Shown one piece after another: positions 16,381 through 25,302 of a DNA stretch of 64,000 nucleotides. The notes under the pieces were generated by a model. That model did no database searches and was not told the DNA's origin. It worked only from the letters and a program-made list of their open reading frames with translations. The stretch is from Streptomyces sp. NBC_00286 (GTDB lineage: Bacteria; Actinomycetota; Actinomycetes; Streptomycetales; Streptomycetaceae). The position numbers and the translations under genes were made by a program. The stretch lies in NCBI RefSeq assembly GCF_036173125.1, contig NZ_CP108054.1, forward strand, positions 9,059,501 to 9,123,500, in the 5' to 3' direction. Within the stretch, counting starts at the first letter, position 1, and each line of letters starts with the position of its first letter.

Positions 16381-18456
16381 ATGGTTGATCGGGGAGCGAG
16401 CGCCCTGTCACTCCCGGACGACTGGCCCGCCCACCCGGACCCGATCCTGGCGCTCAACCGTATGGGCAGCTTCGACTGGGACCTGGACACCGGCATCATG
16501 CAGATGGACCCCCAGGCCCACGAGATCTTCGACATGTCTCCCGACGAGTACGACGGTCGCCCCGAGACCCTGTCCGTGCGAGTCCCCCCGACCGAGTCCC
16601 ACCGCCTGGACACCCATGTCTCCCAGGCCATCAAGGACGGCAGCGAGAACTACGGGGCGTACTTCCGCATACGCCGCCGCGACGGCACCCTCCGCTGGAC
16701 CCACACCCAGGGCTACATCCGGCGTGACGAGACGGGCCGGCCACGCCGCGTCATCGGCATCATCCGCGACGCCACCCAGGAACTGATCGAGAGCGAGGCC
16801 CAGCGCGAACAGGCGGCCCTGGACGAGTTCCGCCGCCGGCAGACGAACGTCGTACAGATCGCCACCGCCGCGCTCGCGCACGCCCGCACCGTCCAGGACG
16901 TCATCGACGTCCTCACCGACACCCACGGACTCCCCCGCCTCGGTGCGACAAGCCTGGTCATGGGCCTGGTGGAGGCAGGCAGGATACGCCTCGTCGCGGA
17001 AGGGCCCACGGGCAGCTTCGTCCCCGGCACCCGGGTCACGCGCATAGACGAGCAGTACCCGATGAGCGAGGTCGTCCGCACCCTCACCCCGCGCTTCATC
17101 GAGTCACCGGAGGACTTCGCCGAGTCGTACCCCCTGCTGTGGCCGCACATAACCGACCTCCACATCACCTCGGCCGCCTATCTGCCGCTGATCGCGCAGG
17201 CTCGCCCCATCGGCGCGCTCGGCCTGCTCTACCACGACAAGCGGGGCTTCACGGCGGAGGACCGCAACGTCCTCGTCGCCCTGGGCAGCAGCATCGCGCA
17301 GAGCCTCCAGCGGGCCATGCTCTACGAGCAGGAGAAGGACCTCGCCCAGGGCCTCCAGCAGGCCATGCTGCCGCGCTCCATCCCCAGCGTCCCCGGTGCC
17401 GACATCGCCGTCCGCTACCGCTCGGCCTCGCTGGGCCGGGACATCGGCGGCGACTGGTACGACGTCATCCCGTTGCCCGGCGGCCGGGTCGGCGCCGTCA
17501 TCGGCGACGTCCAGGGCCACGACACCCACGCGGCAGCCGTCATGGGCCAGTTGCGCATCGTGCTGCGCGCCTACGCCGCCGAAGGCCACACGCCCGCCAC
17601 CGTCATGGCCCGCGCCTCGGTCTTCCTCGACGAACTCGACACCGAACGCTTCGCGACCTGCACCTACGCGGAGGCCGACCTGTCCACCGGAGTGGTCCAG
17701 ATCGTACGGGCCGGCCATATCGACCCACTGATACGCGACCCGGACGGCAGCTGCCACCGTCTGTTCATAGAAGGGGGACTGCCGCTCGGTCTGTCCGCCG
17801 AGTTCGGGCGGCTGCACTACCAGGTCGACACCTTCGAACTCGAGCCGGGCCAGAGCCTGCTGCTGTACACCGACGGTCTTGTCGAACAGCCGGGAGTGGA
17901 CCTCGACGAGGGCATGAAGACACTCCAGGCACTCGTGCACACGGGCCCCGACGACGTACGCGACCTCGCCGACCGCCTTATCGACGTGGCCGACGAACGC
18001 GGAGGTGAGGACGATGTCGCGCTGCTCCTGCTGCGCCGCCTCGGCCATGTCGCGCAGCAGTCCGGCGGACGGCTCCAGCAGCACATCGGGCCGGGCGATC
18101 CGGAGGCGCTCGCCGGGGCCCGGCACATGATCCGCGCCGCGGTGGTGGCCTGGGGCGCCGAGGACCGCGCCGACGAGGTCGAGCTGGTCGCCGACGAGGT
18201 GATCACCAACGCCCTGATGCACACCGAGGGTTCCGCGATCGTCACGCTGAGGGCCCTCACCGGCTCCGACCGCCGCCTGCGCGTCGAGGTCGAGGACGCC
18301 TCCAGCGCCCTGCCGCGCCGCCGGGAGGCGGGGGAGTCCGGGGTGTCGGGGCGCGGACTGCTGGTGGTGGACCGGCTGGCGGATGTGTGGGGCGTGGACG
18401 CACGCGGCGGCGGCAAGTGCGTGTGGTGCGAGTTCATCGTGCCGGAACGCAACTGA
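16381..18456 (+). CDS. PAS-GAF-SpoIIE phosphatase with C-terminal HATPase domain
   Basis: 691-residue cytosolic signalling protein. Domains in order: PAS (about 20-140, with ITRDATQE-like end of a PAC motif), GAF (about 160-315), PP2C/SpoIIE phosphatase (about 345-550: IGGDWYDVIPLPGGRVGAVI with metal-binding Asp, GDVQGHD, LLYTDGLVEQ), and a HATPase_c anti-sigma kinase-like domain (about 570-690: DEVITNALMH, GRGLLVVDRLAD). Such fusions act in Streptomyces partner-switching, dephosphorylating anti-anti-sigma factors and possibly sequestering sigma factors. The ATG follows AAGGTAAGG. No sigma or anti-anti-sigma gene is adjacent. Confidence 0.88.
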   Translation: MVDRGASALSLPDDWPAHPDPILALNRMGSFDWDLDTGIMQMDPQAHEIFDMSPDEYDGRPETLSVRVPPTESHRLDTHVSQAIKDGSENYGAYFRIRRRDGTLRWTHTQGYIRRDETGRPRRVIGIIRDATQELIESEAQREQAALDEFRRRQTNVVQIATAALAHARTVQDVIDVLTDTHGLPRLGATSLVMGLVEAGRIRLVAEGPTGSFVPGTRVTRIDEQYPMSEVVRTLTPRFIESPEDFAESYPLLWPHITDLHITSAAYLPLIAQARPIGALGLLYHDKRGFTAEDRNVLVALGSSIAQSLQRAMLYEQEKDLAQGLQQAMLPRSIPSVPGADIAVRYRSASLGRDIGGDWYDVIPLPGGRVGAVIGDVQGHDTHAAAVMGQLRIVLRAYAAEGHTPATVMARASVFLDELDTERFATCTYAEADLSTGVVQIVRAGHIDPLIRDPDGSCHRLFIEGGLPLGLSAEFGRLHYQVDTFELEPGQSLLLYTDGLVEQPGVDLDEGMKTLQALVHTGPDDVRDLADRLIDVADERGGEDDVALLLLRRLGHVAQQSGGRLQQHIGPGDPEALAGARHMIRAAVVAWGAEDRADEVELVADEVITNALMHTEGSAIVTLRALTGSDRRLRVEVEDASSALPRRREAGESGVSGRGLLVVDRLADVWGVDARGGGKCVWCEFIVPERN

Positions 18457-18503
18457 CAACCGCCGCGCATGGCACGGTCAGCACCGGGTGGCACTCTGGA
18501 CGT

Positions 18504-19367
18504 ATGCCGGAACTTCCCGAGGTCGAGGCGCTCAAGGACTTCCTGACCGAGCACCTCGTCGGCCGCGAGATCGTGCGGGTCCTGCCCGTCGCGATCAGCG
18601 TCCTGAAGACGTACGATCCGCCGCTCGCCGCCCTCGAGGGCCGCGAGGTCACGGCCGTGCACCGGCACGGCAAGTTCCTGGACCTGTCGACGGACGGCGG
18701 CCCGCACTTCGTGACGCATCTGGCCCGCGCGGGCTGGCTCCAGTGGAAGGACCGCCTGCCCGACGGCCCGCCCCGCCCGGGCAAGAGCCCGCTGGCGATG
18801 CGGGTCGCCCTGGAGACCGGCGAAGGCTTCGACCTCACCGAGGCCGGCACACAGAAGCGGCTGGCCGTGTACGTCGTACGGGATGCCGGCGAGGTCCCGG
18901 GAGTCGCCCGGCTCGGCCCGGATCCACTGGCCGCCGACTTCGACGAGAGACGCTTCGCCAAGCTGCTCGAGGGGGAGCGCCGCCAGCTCAAGGGCGCGCT
19001 GCGCGACCAGAGCCTGATCGCGGGCATCGGGAACGCCTACAGCGACGAGATCCTGCACGCCGCCCGGATGTCCCCCTTCAAGCTGGCCGCCTCACTGACC
19101 GCAGAGGAGACCCACCGCCTGTACGAGGCGCTGCGCACCACCCTCACCGAGGCCGTCGAGCGCTCGCGCGGGGTGGCCGCAGGACGGCTGAAGGCGGAGA
19201 AGAAGAGCGGTCTGCGGGTGCACGGCCGCACGGGGCAGGCGTGCCCGGTGTGCGGCGACACCATCCGCGAGGTCTCCTTCAGCGACTCGTCCCTGCAGTA
19301 CTGCCCGACCTGCCAGACGGGCGGCAAGCCGCTTGCGGACCGCAGGTTGTCCAAGTTCCTGAAGTAG
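18504..19367 (+). CDS. Fpg/Nei family DNA glycosylase
   Basis: 287-residue base-excision repair enzyme. The protein begins MPELPEVE, supplying the catalytic Pro2 and Glu3, followed by a conserved Lys in the HRHGKFLDL strand. The helix-two-turn-helix is at about 150-230 (IAGIGNAYSDEIL), and a C-terminal zinc finger has CPVCG and CPTCQ pairs. It removes oxidised or ring-opened bases and nicks the DNA. The start is fixed by the need for Pro at position 2. It stands 48 bp after the phosphatase gene and may be co-transcribed by read-through. Confidence 0.9.
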   Translation: MPELPEVEALKDFLTEHLVGREIVRVLPVAISVLKTYDPPLAALEGREVTAVHRHGKFLDLSTDGGPHFVTHLARAGWLQWKDRLPDGPPRPGKSPLAMRVALETGEGFDLTEAGTQKRLAVYVVRDAGEVPGVARLGPDPLAADFDERRFAKLLEGERRQLKGALRDQSLIAGIGNAYSDEILHAARMSPFKLAASLTAEETHRLYEALRTTLTEAVERSRGVAAGRLKAEKKSGLRVHGRTGQACPVCGDTIREVSFSDSSLQYCPTCQTGGKPLADRRLSKFLK

Positions 19368-19395
19368 CCCCGGAGATCAGAAGTGCCGCGGGGGA

Positions 19396-20043
19396 TCAGG
19401 GGGCCTTGAGTTTCACGAGCGTCTCGTCGCCCGTGCGCACCTCGTACTCGATGATCTCGTCGGTGTGCATGGACGCGGAGGCCTGCATGGGGGTGGGTTT
19501 CCCGCCGCCGCCCGCCTGCCAGTTCATCAAGGTCTCCTCCGAGCCGTCGCCGCCGATGGCGACGAGTTCGCAGGGCTGGGGCTTGGAGATGCCCTTGACC
19601 ATAAAGTCCACGTCGCTGCCCCAGGCACGGTCACGGCTGGTGACCTCGGCCCACACACCCGTACCGGGGTCGGTCGCGGCGACCCGCTGTGCAGCTGCGT
19701 CCGAGCCGCCGGAGAGCACCGCCACCGCTGGCCCGCCCACCGCGATCACGACCGCGGCGGCGACGGCGAACAGCCAGCGCGTACGCCCCTTCCGGCGCCG
19801 CTTGCCCACATCCTCGAGCAAGCGGTCAAGAAGCGCCGGGCCGGGCCTGGTCATGGGATTCACGGTGCGCGGCGTCGCCTCGGCGTACGCCCGCAGGGAC
19901 CGTGTCGTGGGGGCGAGTTCGTGTATCTGCATCGCGCACTGAGGGCACTCCATGAGGTGGTCCTCGAAGCGGAATGCATCCGCAGCGTCCAGCACGCCGA
20001 GCGCATAGGCGCCGACGTCGCGATGGCGTTCCAGGGACCTCAT
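19396..20043 (-). CDS. Zinc-finger anti-sigma factor, membrane-bound
   Basis: 215-residue protein with an N-terminal ZAS-type anti-sigma domain (His7, then His29-x3-Cys33-x2-Cys36 in EDHLMECPQCAM). A single membrane segment at about 88-112 and an extracytoplasmic RskA-like C-terminal domain follow. It should hold the ECF sigma factor encoded about 840 bp upstream on the same strand and release it on an envelope signal. An intervening hypothetical gene separates the two, an unusual order for such pairs. Start ATG preceded by GAGGATGAGG. Confidence 0.82.
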   Translation of the reverse strand: MRSLERHRDVGAYALGVLDAADAFRFEDHLMECPQCAMQIHELAPTTRSLRAYAEATPRTVNPMTRPGPALLDRLLEDVGKRRRKGRTRWLFAVAAAVVIAVGGPAVAVLSGGSDAAAQRVAATDPGTGVWAEVTSRDRAWGSDVDFMVKGISKPQPCELVAIGGDGSEETLMNWQAGGGGKPTPMQASASMHTDEIIEYEVRTGDETLVKLKAP

Positions 20044-20229
20044 ACCTCATCCTCGTGGCGATGGTGAGAGCTAAGTAGCTGCTTGCCCATCGGTACGCAC
20101 GAGAACGAAGAATCACTCAAGCCCCGCAGGAAACCAACCAGGAGATTCGGAGCCGTCGCGCCCGCGGATTGGTCCGGAACCAAAAAAAGTCGCGGATCAG
20201 AAAAGTTCGGAGTACGGAAAGATCACGGA
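20044..20229 (-). promoter_or_regulatory. Gap upstream of anti-sigma gene with repeated TTCTGATCCG
   Basis: On the minus strand the decamer TTCTGATCCG occurs twice about 34 bp apart (followed by TGA and CGA), within an AT-richer stretch than its surroundings. This may mark a separate promoter for the anti-sigma gene, with the repeats as protein-binding sites. No consensus promoter can be assigned. Confidence 0.3.
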
Positions 20230-20745
20230 TCAGAAGAGGTGGATCGCGAGGTGCCCCAGCGGCAGGCCGAGCCGCCAGGCCGGCGTCCACACCTTCGGGC
20301 CGTCGTCCTCGCCGATCACCGGGCCTCCGCCCGGCACCGCGTCCAGGTCCGGCGCGAGGAGCTCGGTCTCCTCCAGCCAGCGCCAGGCCGCCGTCGCCAG
20401 CTCCAGGTCCGGCGCGGGGCCGCCCGATTCGACCGCCTCGGCCGCCTGCGCCGCGAGCCGCTCGCACACCCAGTCCTGCCACGGCTGGTCGTACGCCGTC
20501 AGCGAAAGCCAGGTCTCCATCTGCGAGACGACACGGATGCCGGAGAGCTCACCGCTCGTGTCCGACAGGAAGATGGTCAGCGCCAGCGCATCGCGTCCGG
20601 CGCGGAACTCGAATGACGTCGGCGGCATCAGGTCCCCGGTACGCAACAGCTCGTCGGCGATGTACTCGGCGTACAACCACGCCATGGGAACGACGAGTTC
20701 ACCGCCGCCGGTGCCGTCCGTGCTCTCGTGGCCTCTGTGCAGCAT
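20230..20745 (-). CDS. Hypothetical protein between sigma and anti-sigma genes
   Basis: 171-residue acidic protein without signal peptide or membrane segments. Recognisable text includes VVPMAWLYAEYIADELLRTGDLMPP, LTIFLSDTSGELSGIRVVSQMETWLSL and a C-terminal VWTPAWRLGLPLGHLAIHLF. I do not recognise a characterised family. GC bias and a GGAAGG site before the ATG support coding; a longer form starting 17 codons earlier is possible. Its place inside the sigma/anti-sigma locus suggests co-expression, perhaps a modulator, but this is inference. Confidence 0.7.
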   Translation of the reverse strand: MLHRGHESTDGTGGGELVVPMAWLYAEYIADELLRTGDLMPPTSFEFRAGRDALALTIFLSDTSGELSGIRVVSQMETWLSLTAYDQPWQDWVCERLAAQAAEAVESGGPAPDLELATAAWRWLEETELLAPDLDAVPGGGPVIGEDDGPKVWTPAWRLGLPLGHLAIHLF

Positions 20746-20880
20746 CCTTTCCTGCCTTCCTCCGGTACGTGCGCGTTGCCCGACCCCGGGCCCCATTCCG
20801 GAACACGGATGAGGACAGCCGATTACTCAACAGAGGGTCTCGGCAAGGCGCTTTACGGAGGTTTGACTCGACCGTTGGTT

Positions 20881-21426
20881 TCACCGCAGGTCGGGCGCGT
20901 ATCCCGGAAGTACCCGGCGCAGGGCGCGCAGCGCGTAGTACGCGCGCGACTTCACGGTACCGGGCGGGATGCCGAGCTCCGCGGCGGCTTCCGCAACACT
21001 CGCACCGCGGAAATACACCTGCACCAGAACTTCCCGGTGCTCGGGAGTGAGTGTCTTCACAGCCTCCCGCACATCGAGCGTGGCCGCTGACCTTTCCGCG
21101 TGATCGGCGCAAACCCGCGCGCTCTCCAGTACGGCGTCCCCGACTTCGGCGGGCCGCGCCTGACGGGCCCGGCGCGCGTCGATGGCGAGCCGCCGCCCGA
21201 CGGTCAGCAGCCAGGGCCGTACGGATTCGAAGTTGTCGGCCCGCAGCGCTTCGGGGTGCTGCCAGGCGCGTACGAGTGTTTCCTGCACCAGGTCCTCGGC
21301 GCGCTGCCGGTCTCCGTCCGAGAGCCTCAGCAACAGGGCGAAGAGCGGTGCGCCGTGCTCCCGCTGCAACTCGGCCAGCTCGTGCTCGGCGGTCGTCGTG
21401 CTCGTGATGGTCGTGGCGGCCGTCAT
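20881..21426 (-). CDS. ECF-type RNA polymerase sigma factor
   Basis: 181-residue sigma-70 family member with only regions 2 and 4. Region 2 (about 28-95) contains RAEDLVQETLVRAW and SVRPWLLTVGRRLAIDARR. Region 4 (about 118-170) contains LTPEHREVLVQVYFRGASVAEAAAELGIPPGTVKSRAYYALRALR. It resembles the SigK/SigL-like ECF group paired with zinc-finger anti-sigma factors, in line with the downstream ZAS protein. It is probably the first gene of a three-gene leftward unit and possibly autoregulated. It faces the CapA gene across a 264-bp gap. Confidence 0.86.
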   Translation of the reverse strand: MTAATTITSTTTAEHELAELQREHGAPLFALLLRLSDGDRQRAEDLVQETLVRAWQHPEALRADNFESVRPWLLTVGRRLAIDARRARQARPAEVGDAVLESARVCADHAERSAATLDVREAVKTLTPEHREVLVQVYFRGASVAEAAAELGIPPGTVKSRAYYALRALRRVLPGYAPDLR

Positions 21427-21690
21427 GGCCGTATGTCAGCGCAGGTCGCTCCGCCGGGACAGGCCATGGACGCGGATCGTCGGCGGACGGTCGAAGCTGT
21501 CGACGAACGGTGCGATGAACGGTCGATCGGGGACGGCCGGTGGCCGGCTCCCGAGCCCTGCGGCTGGCCGGAACGGCTCGCTCGCGGGGGCCGTTTCAGC
21601 GACCTGGCCGGAATGGCTTCTTGATCCCTGTGTCACTTCTGCGTGGATTCGTAGCGATTATTCATCAAATACGACCACCTGGGAGCCGAC

Positions 21691-22845
21691 TTGAAGAGCG
21701 CACGCAGGAGACGCACGACACTGGCCCTGACGGTCCTGCTTCTCACCGCAGCCGTCGGCTGCCAGGAAGGGAAGCTGAACCCGGAGCCGCCCGCGCGGAC
21801 CGGAGATCCCGCGCCGCAGGGCAGGGACGCCCGCTTCACGCTCGTCGCCTCCGGCGACGTCCTGCCGCACAGCTCGGTCATCCGCCAGGCGAACGCGGAC
21901 GCGGGCGGCAGCGGCTACGACTTCCGGCCCATGCTCGCGGGCGTCCAACCCGTCGTGGCCCGGGCCGACCTGGCGATCTGCCACATGGAGACGGTGTACG
22001 GCGCGGACGGCGACTACTCCGGCTACCCCCTCTTCAGATCGCCGCCCGAGGTGGCCGCGGGCCTCGCCGCCACCGGCTACGACGCCTGCTCGACCGCCTC
22101 GAACCACACCCTCGACGACGGCGCCGCCGGCATCCATCGCACGCTCGACGCACTCGACCGGGCGGGCGTACGGCACGCCGGATCCGCCCGCACCGCCGAA
22201 GAGGCACGCACACCCACACTCCTGCGGGCGGGCCCCGCGAAGGTCGCCCACCTCGCGTACACGTACGGCACGAACGGCATCCCGCTGCCCGAAGGCAGGC
22301 CCTGGTCGGTGAACCTGATCGACCGTGACCGGATCCTCGCGGACGCCCGCGCCGCCCGTAAGGCGGGCGCCGACGTCGTTGTCCTCTCCCTGCACTGGGG
22401 CAGCGAATGGCAGGACGCCCCCGACGCACAGCAACTGCGGCTGAGCCACGAGCTCACCGAAGCCCGCACGGACGGCCGCCCCGCCATCGACCTGATCCTC
22501 GGCACCCACGCCCATGTCCCGCAGGCCTACGAGAAGGTCAACGGCACGTGGGTCGTCTACGGCATGGGCGACCAGATCGCCGGAGCGATGGTCAACCACA
22601 GTGGCGCCCACGACCCGCGCGGCAACGAGAGCACCATCGGCCGCTTCACCTTCGCCCCGCCCGCCGAACCCGGCGGCCGGTGGAAGGTCGAGAAGGCCGA
22701 GTTCGTACCGCAGTGGTTCGACACCGGCACCCATCGCGTCGTGAACCTGAACGAGAGGCAGGACCAGAGCGCCGTACGCGACCGGATCCGCCAGGTCGTC
22801 CTCAGCCGGGGTGCGGCCGAGGACGGGCTCGTCATGGGGAAGTAG
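21691..22845 (+). CDS. CapA family lipoprotein (metallophosphatase-like)
   Basis: 384-residue lipoprotein starting with TTG after GGGAG. The basic signal sequence ends in lipobox AVGC with Cys24. The calcineurin-like CapA fold has motifs LVASGDVLPHSSV, DLAICHMETV, ASNHTLDDG, LSLHWGSEW and GTHAHVPQAYEKVNGTWVVYGMGD. CapA-type proteins take part in poly-gamma-glutamate or related surface polymer handling; a phosphatase-like activity is suggested by the fold. Its stop codon sits directly against the broken end of a decayed permease gene. Confidence 0.85.
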   Translation: MKSARRRRTTLALTVLLLTAAVGCQEGKLNPEPPARTGDPAPQGRDARFTLVASGDVLPHSSVIRQANADAGGSGYDFRPMLAGVQPVVARADLAICHMETVYGADGDYSGYPLFRSPPEVAAGLAATGYDACSTASNHTLDDGAAGIHRTLDALDRAGVRHAGSARTAEEARTPTLLRAGPAKVAHLAYTYGTNGIPLPEGRPWSVNLIDRDRILADARAARKAGADVVVLSLHWGSEWQDAPDAQQLRLSHELTEARTDGRPAIDLILGTHAHVPQAYEKVNGTWVVYGMGDQIAGAMVNHSGAHDPRGNESTIGRFTFAPPAEPGGRWKVEKAEFVPQWFDTGTHRVVNLNERQDQSAVRDRIRQVVLSRGAAEDGLVMGK

Positions 22846-22849
22846 GCCC

Positions 22850-23572
22850 GGCCTACCGCGAAGAAGACCGTCGCCGCGCCCGTGAACGCCCCGCCGACCC
22901 CGTACGGGAAGAACGGGTTGTAGTTCGCCGTGTCGATGTGGAAGACACCGACGCCGATCACCAGGAGCACGACCAGGACCTTGAGGATGACGACGATCAT
23001 CTCGAAGCGGGCCGCGTTCTTGATGCCGAGAGTCAGCAGATAGGCGATGAGCAGGCACAGCACGGCCGCGAAGAGGTCGACCTTGTGCCCGTCGCCGGTG
23101 CCGGGTGCGCCCAGCATCCAGTTGGGCAGATCGGCGCCCATCTCGCCGACCAGGAAGCTGAAGTACCCGGAGATTCCGATCGCGACCACCGCGACGATCG
23201 CCGTGTACTCGAGGAGCAGGTCCCAGCCGATGAACCAGCCCGCGAACTCGCCGAGCACCGCGTAGCCGTACGTGTAGGCCGAGCCCGCCTTCGGGATGAG
23301 GCCCGCGAACTCCGCGTAGGACAGCGCCGCCGCGGCGCTTGCGACGCCCGCGATGAGGAAGGACACGAGGACCGCGGGCCCGGCCGTCCCGTTCGCACCG
23401 TGCCGGCGAGCGTGAAGATGCCCGCACCGATGATGCCGCCGACGCCGATCGCGGTCAGTTGCCACAGGCCGAGCGAGCGATCGAGGCGAGCGCCCTCGCC
23501 GGCCTCCGTCTCCTCGATACGTTCGATGGGTTTGCGACGGAGAATTCCCTCGCCCATTCTGAGCCCGGCCAT
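22850..23572 (-). pseudogene. Amino-acid permease (APC superfamily), frameshifted and truncated
   Basis: Remnant of a cationic-amino-acid-type permease. The first frame gives IERIEETE, LGLWQLTAIGVGGIIGAGIF and TLAGTV; the family continuation ANGTAGPAVLVSFLIAGVA appears only in another frame, which a single missing base near 23396 explains. The second frame runs through YAEFAGLIPKAGSAYTYGYA and FAGWFIGWDLLLEY to about half the family length, then ends at NPFFPYGVGG...VFFAV. There the sequence meets the 3' end of the CapA gene. Both a frameshift and loss of the C-terminal half make function very unlikely. It follows a universal stress protein gene, a common pairing in Streptomyces. Confidence 0.85.
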
Positions 23573-23660
23573 GCGCCTCACCTCTTCGCAGATGGTAAAC
23601 GGCTTTTGGCAGGTTCAGGATGAACCTGGGGCGGCGGTGACGGAAGGGGCTACGCGTCGG

Positions 23661-24131
23661 TTACGGCACAACCGTCACAGGCCATCTACCGGCCTTCACG
23701 AGGCGGACGGCCACCGAGCCGATGAAGCGGTGCCCCGACTGCTCGGACGCCCCCACCACGACGGCGTCCGCCTTGAGCTGGTCCGCAGCGGTCACCAGGC
23801 CGTTGTACGCGTCGCCGCGGAAGGTGTGGAACTCCCAGCGGATGTCGAATATGTCCTTGACCTGCTCGGTCGCCTCGCGCATGTCCCGGACGAGTCCCTT
23901 GGCGATCTCGTCGGTCGTGTCGGCGACCGGGGCTCCGGCGGCGATGCCCGCCGCCAGCACCGGCTGGACGTACACCACGGCGAGCAGCGCCCGCTGCCGC
24001 CGGGCCAGACCGGCTGCGTAGGCCACGGCGCGCAACGAGGAGTCGGAACCGTCCACGCCGGCCACGATGACCTTCGGCCCGTCCGTGCCCCGCTCGAACC
24101 CCGAGTGCCCTGGTGATTGCTGTTCCGTCAC
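23661..24131 (-). CDS. Universal stress protein (UspA family)
   Basis: Single Usp domain of about 156 residues, starting VTEQQSPGHSG if the GTG is used. A longer ATG form adds 20 weakly conserved residues; neither has a clear ribosome binding site. The domain opens with VIVAGVDGSDSSLRAVAYAAGLA and ends with the ATP-binding motif VVVGASEQSGHRFIGSVAVRLVKAGRWPVTVVP-like pattern (G-x2-x-x-G...GS). Likely a cytosolic nucleotide-binding stress protein. It is probably co-transcribed with the decayed permease downstream. Confidence 0.83.
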   Translation of the reverse strand: MTEQQSPGHSGFERGTDGPKVIVAGVDGSDSSLRAVAYAAGLARRQRALLAVVYVQPVLAAGIAAGAPVADTTDEIAKGLVRDMREATEQVKDIFDIRWEFHTFRGDAYNGLVTAADQLKADAVVVGASEQSGHRFIGSVAVRLVKAGRWPVTVVP

Positions 24132-24325
24132 GGCGCCGAGGCTATCGGAGGGCGCAGGTCCCGCCACGCTCGGGGAACCGGCCGAGCACATGCACTGACG
24201 GTGCGTGAAGAGACGCTACCGTTTGCGCTCGTGTGCCTTGCCAAAGTGATCCCAACGGGTGTTTTCGTGCGGCCGTACCGGTGTCTGTGTGCGGTTCTGG
24301 GCGACGGCCGGGTGACTGATTAATC

Positions 24326-25186
24326 ATGAATAAGGATCAAATGCTCTCTCGGCGCAAGGCGTTGCTCGTCGGGAGCGCCGCCGTCCTGGGGGCGGCGGGA
24401 GCGGCCGGTACGGCTCGCCTCCTTGCCGCGGATCCAGCCCCGCCCCCGGGTGGACCCGCCGCTACCCCCGCCGCGGGCGCCCCACAGACCGGAGCCCTGC
24501 GGCCCTCCGCCTACCGGCTCCGGCCCATCGCCGGATACGGCCCCGTACGCGGCACGGCGGCACGGACCCTCGTACGGCATGAACCGTTCCTGCGTATCGT
24601 CGGACGCGGCCCCACCATGGTGCTGACCTTCGACGACGGCCCCGACCCCCGCTACACCCCCGCTGTCCTGCGTACCCTCAAGACCCACGACGTCCGTGCG
24701 ATGTTCTTCGTGTGCGGCGCGATGGTCGCCGAGAGCGCCGAGAACAGGGACATGCTCCGGAAGATGGCCTACGAGGGACACATCGTCGGCAACCACACCT
24801 GGTCCCACCCGCTGCTGACCCGGCTGAGCCGGTCCGCGATCCGCTCCGAGATGGAACGCACCAGCGAGATCATCGAGAAGACGTACGGGGAACGGCCCGG
24901 CTGGTTCCGCGCACCGTACGGGGCCTGGAACCGGGCCGTCTTCGAGTTCGGCGCCGAACTCGGCATGGAACCGCTGGGCTGGACCGTCGACACCCTCGAC
25001 TGGAAGGAACCCGGTGCCCGCACCATCGAGCGCCGGGTCATGAAGGGCGCGGCCCCGGGTGTCGTGGTCCTCGCGCACGACGCGGGCGGCGACCGTTCAC
25101 AGAGCGTCCGGGCCTTGCGCGACTATCTGCCGCGACTGCTGGACTCGGGCTATCACCTCACGGTGCCCCGGCGGCAGTTCACGTGA
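24326..25186 (+). CDS. Polysaccharide deacetylase (NodB domain), exported
   Basis: 286-residue protein. The N-terminal signal has a Tat-like SRRKALLVG motif followed by a hydrophobic Ala/Gly segment and a Pro/Ala-rich linker. The NodB homology domain (about 90-285) shows motif 1 TFDDGPD with the catalytic base Asp, motif 2 HTWSHP (metal-binding His residues), motif 3 RAPYG, motif 4 VDTLDWKEPG and motif 5 LAHDAGG, so a full active site is present. It would remove N-acetyl groups from peptidoglycan or another cell-wall glycan outside the membrane. Confidence 0.9.
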   Translation: MNKDQMLSRRKALLVGSAAVLGAAGAAGTARLLAADPAPPPGGPAATPAAGAPQTGALRPSAYRLRPIAGYGPVRGTAARTLVRHEPFLRIVGRGPTMVLTFDDGPDPRYTPAVLRTLKTHDVRAMFFVCGAMVAESAENRDMLRKMAYEGHIVGNHTWSHPLLTRLSRSAIRSEMERTSEIIEKTYGERPGWFRAPYGAWNRAVFEFGAELGMEPLGWTVDTLDWKEPGARTIERRVMKGAAPGVVVLAHDAGGDRSQSVRALRDYLPRLLDSGYHLTVPRRQFT

Positions 25187-25210
25187 CCCGATGAGGATCT
25201 GAGCATGCGT

Positions 25211-25244
25211 GAATCCGCGGATTCGGAGGAGAATCCGCGGATTC
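25211..25244. terminator. Tandem palindrome, likely bidirectional terminator
   Basis: Two perfect 14-bp palindromes GAATCCGCGGATTC lie 20 bp centre to centre, separated by GGAGGA. Because each copy is self-complementary, the pair can also fold as one 14-bp stem with a 6-base loop. It lies between convergent genes (deacetylase and sortase) and has no T run, so it is terminator-like; the 20-bp spacing could equally fit a dimeric protein site. Confidence 0.6.
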
Positions 25245-25302
25245 AATGAGCCGGCCAGTGGAATTCTCCACAGGGATTTCGCCCGTCCTGCCCGGGTAAC
25301 GC

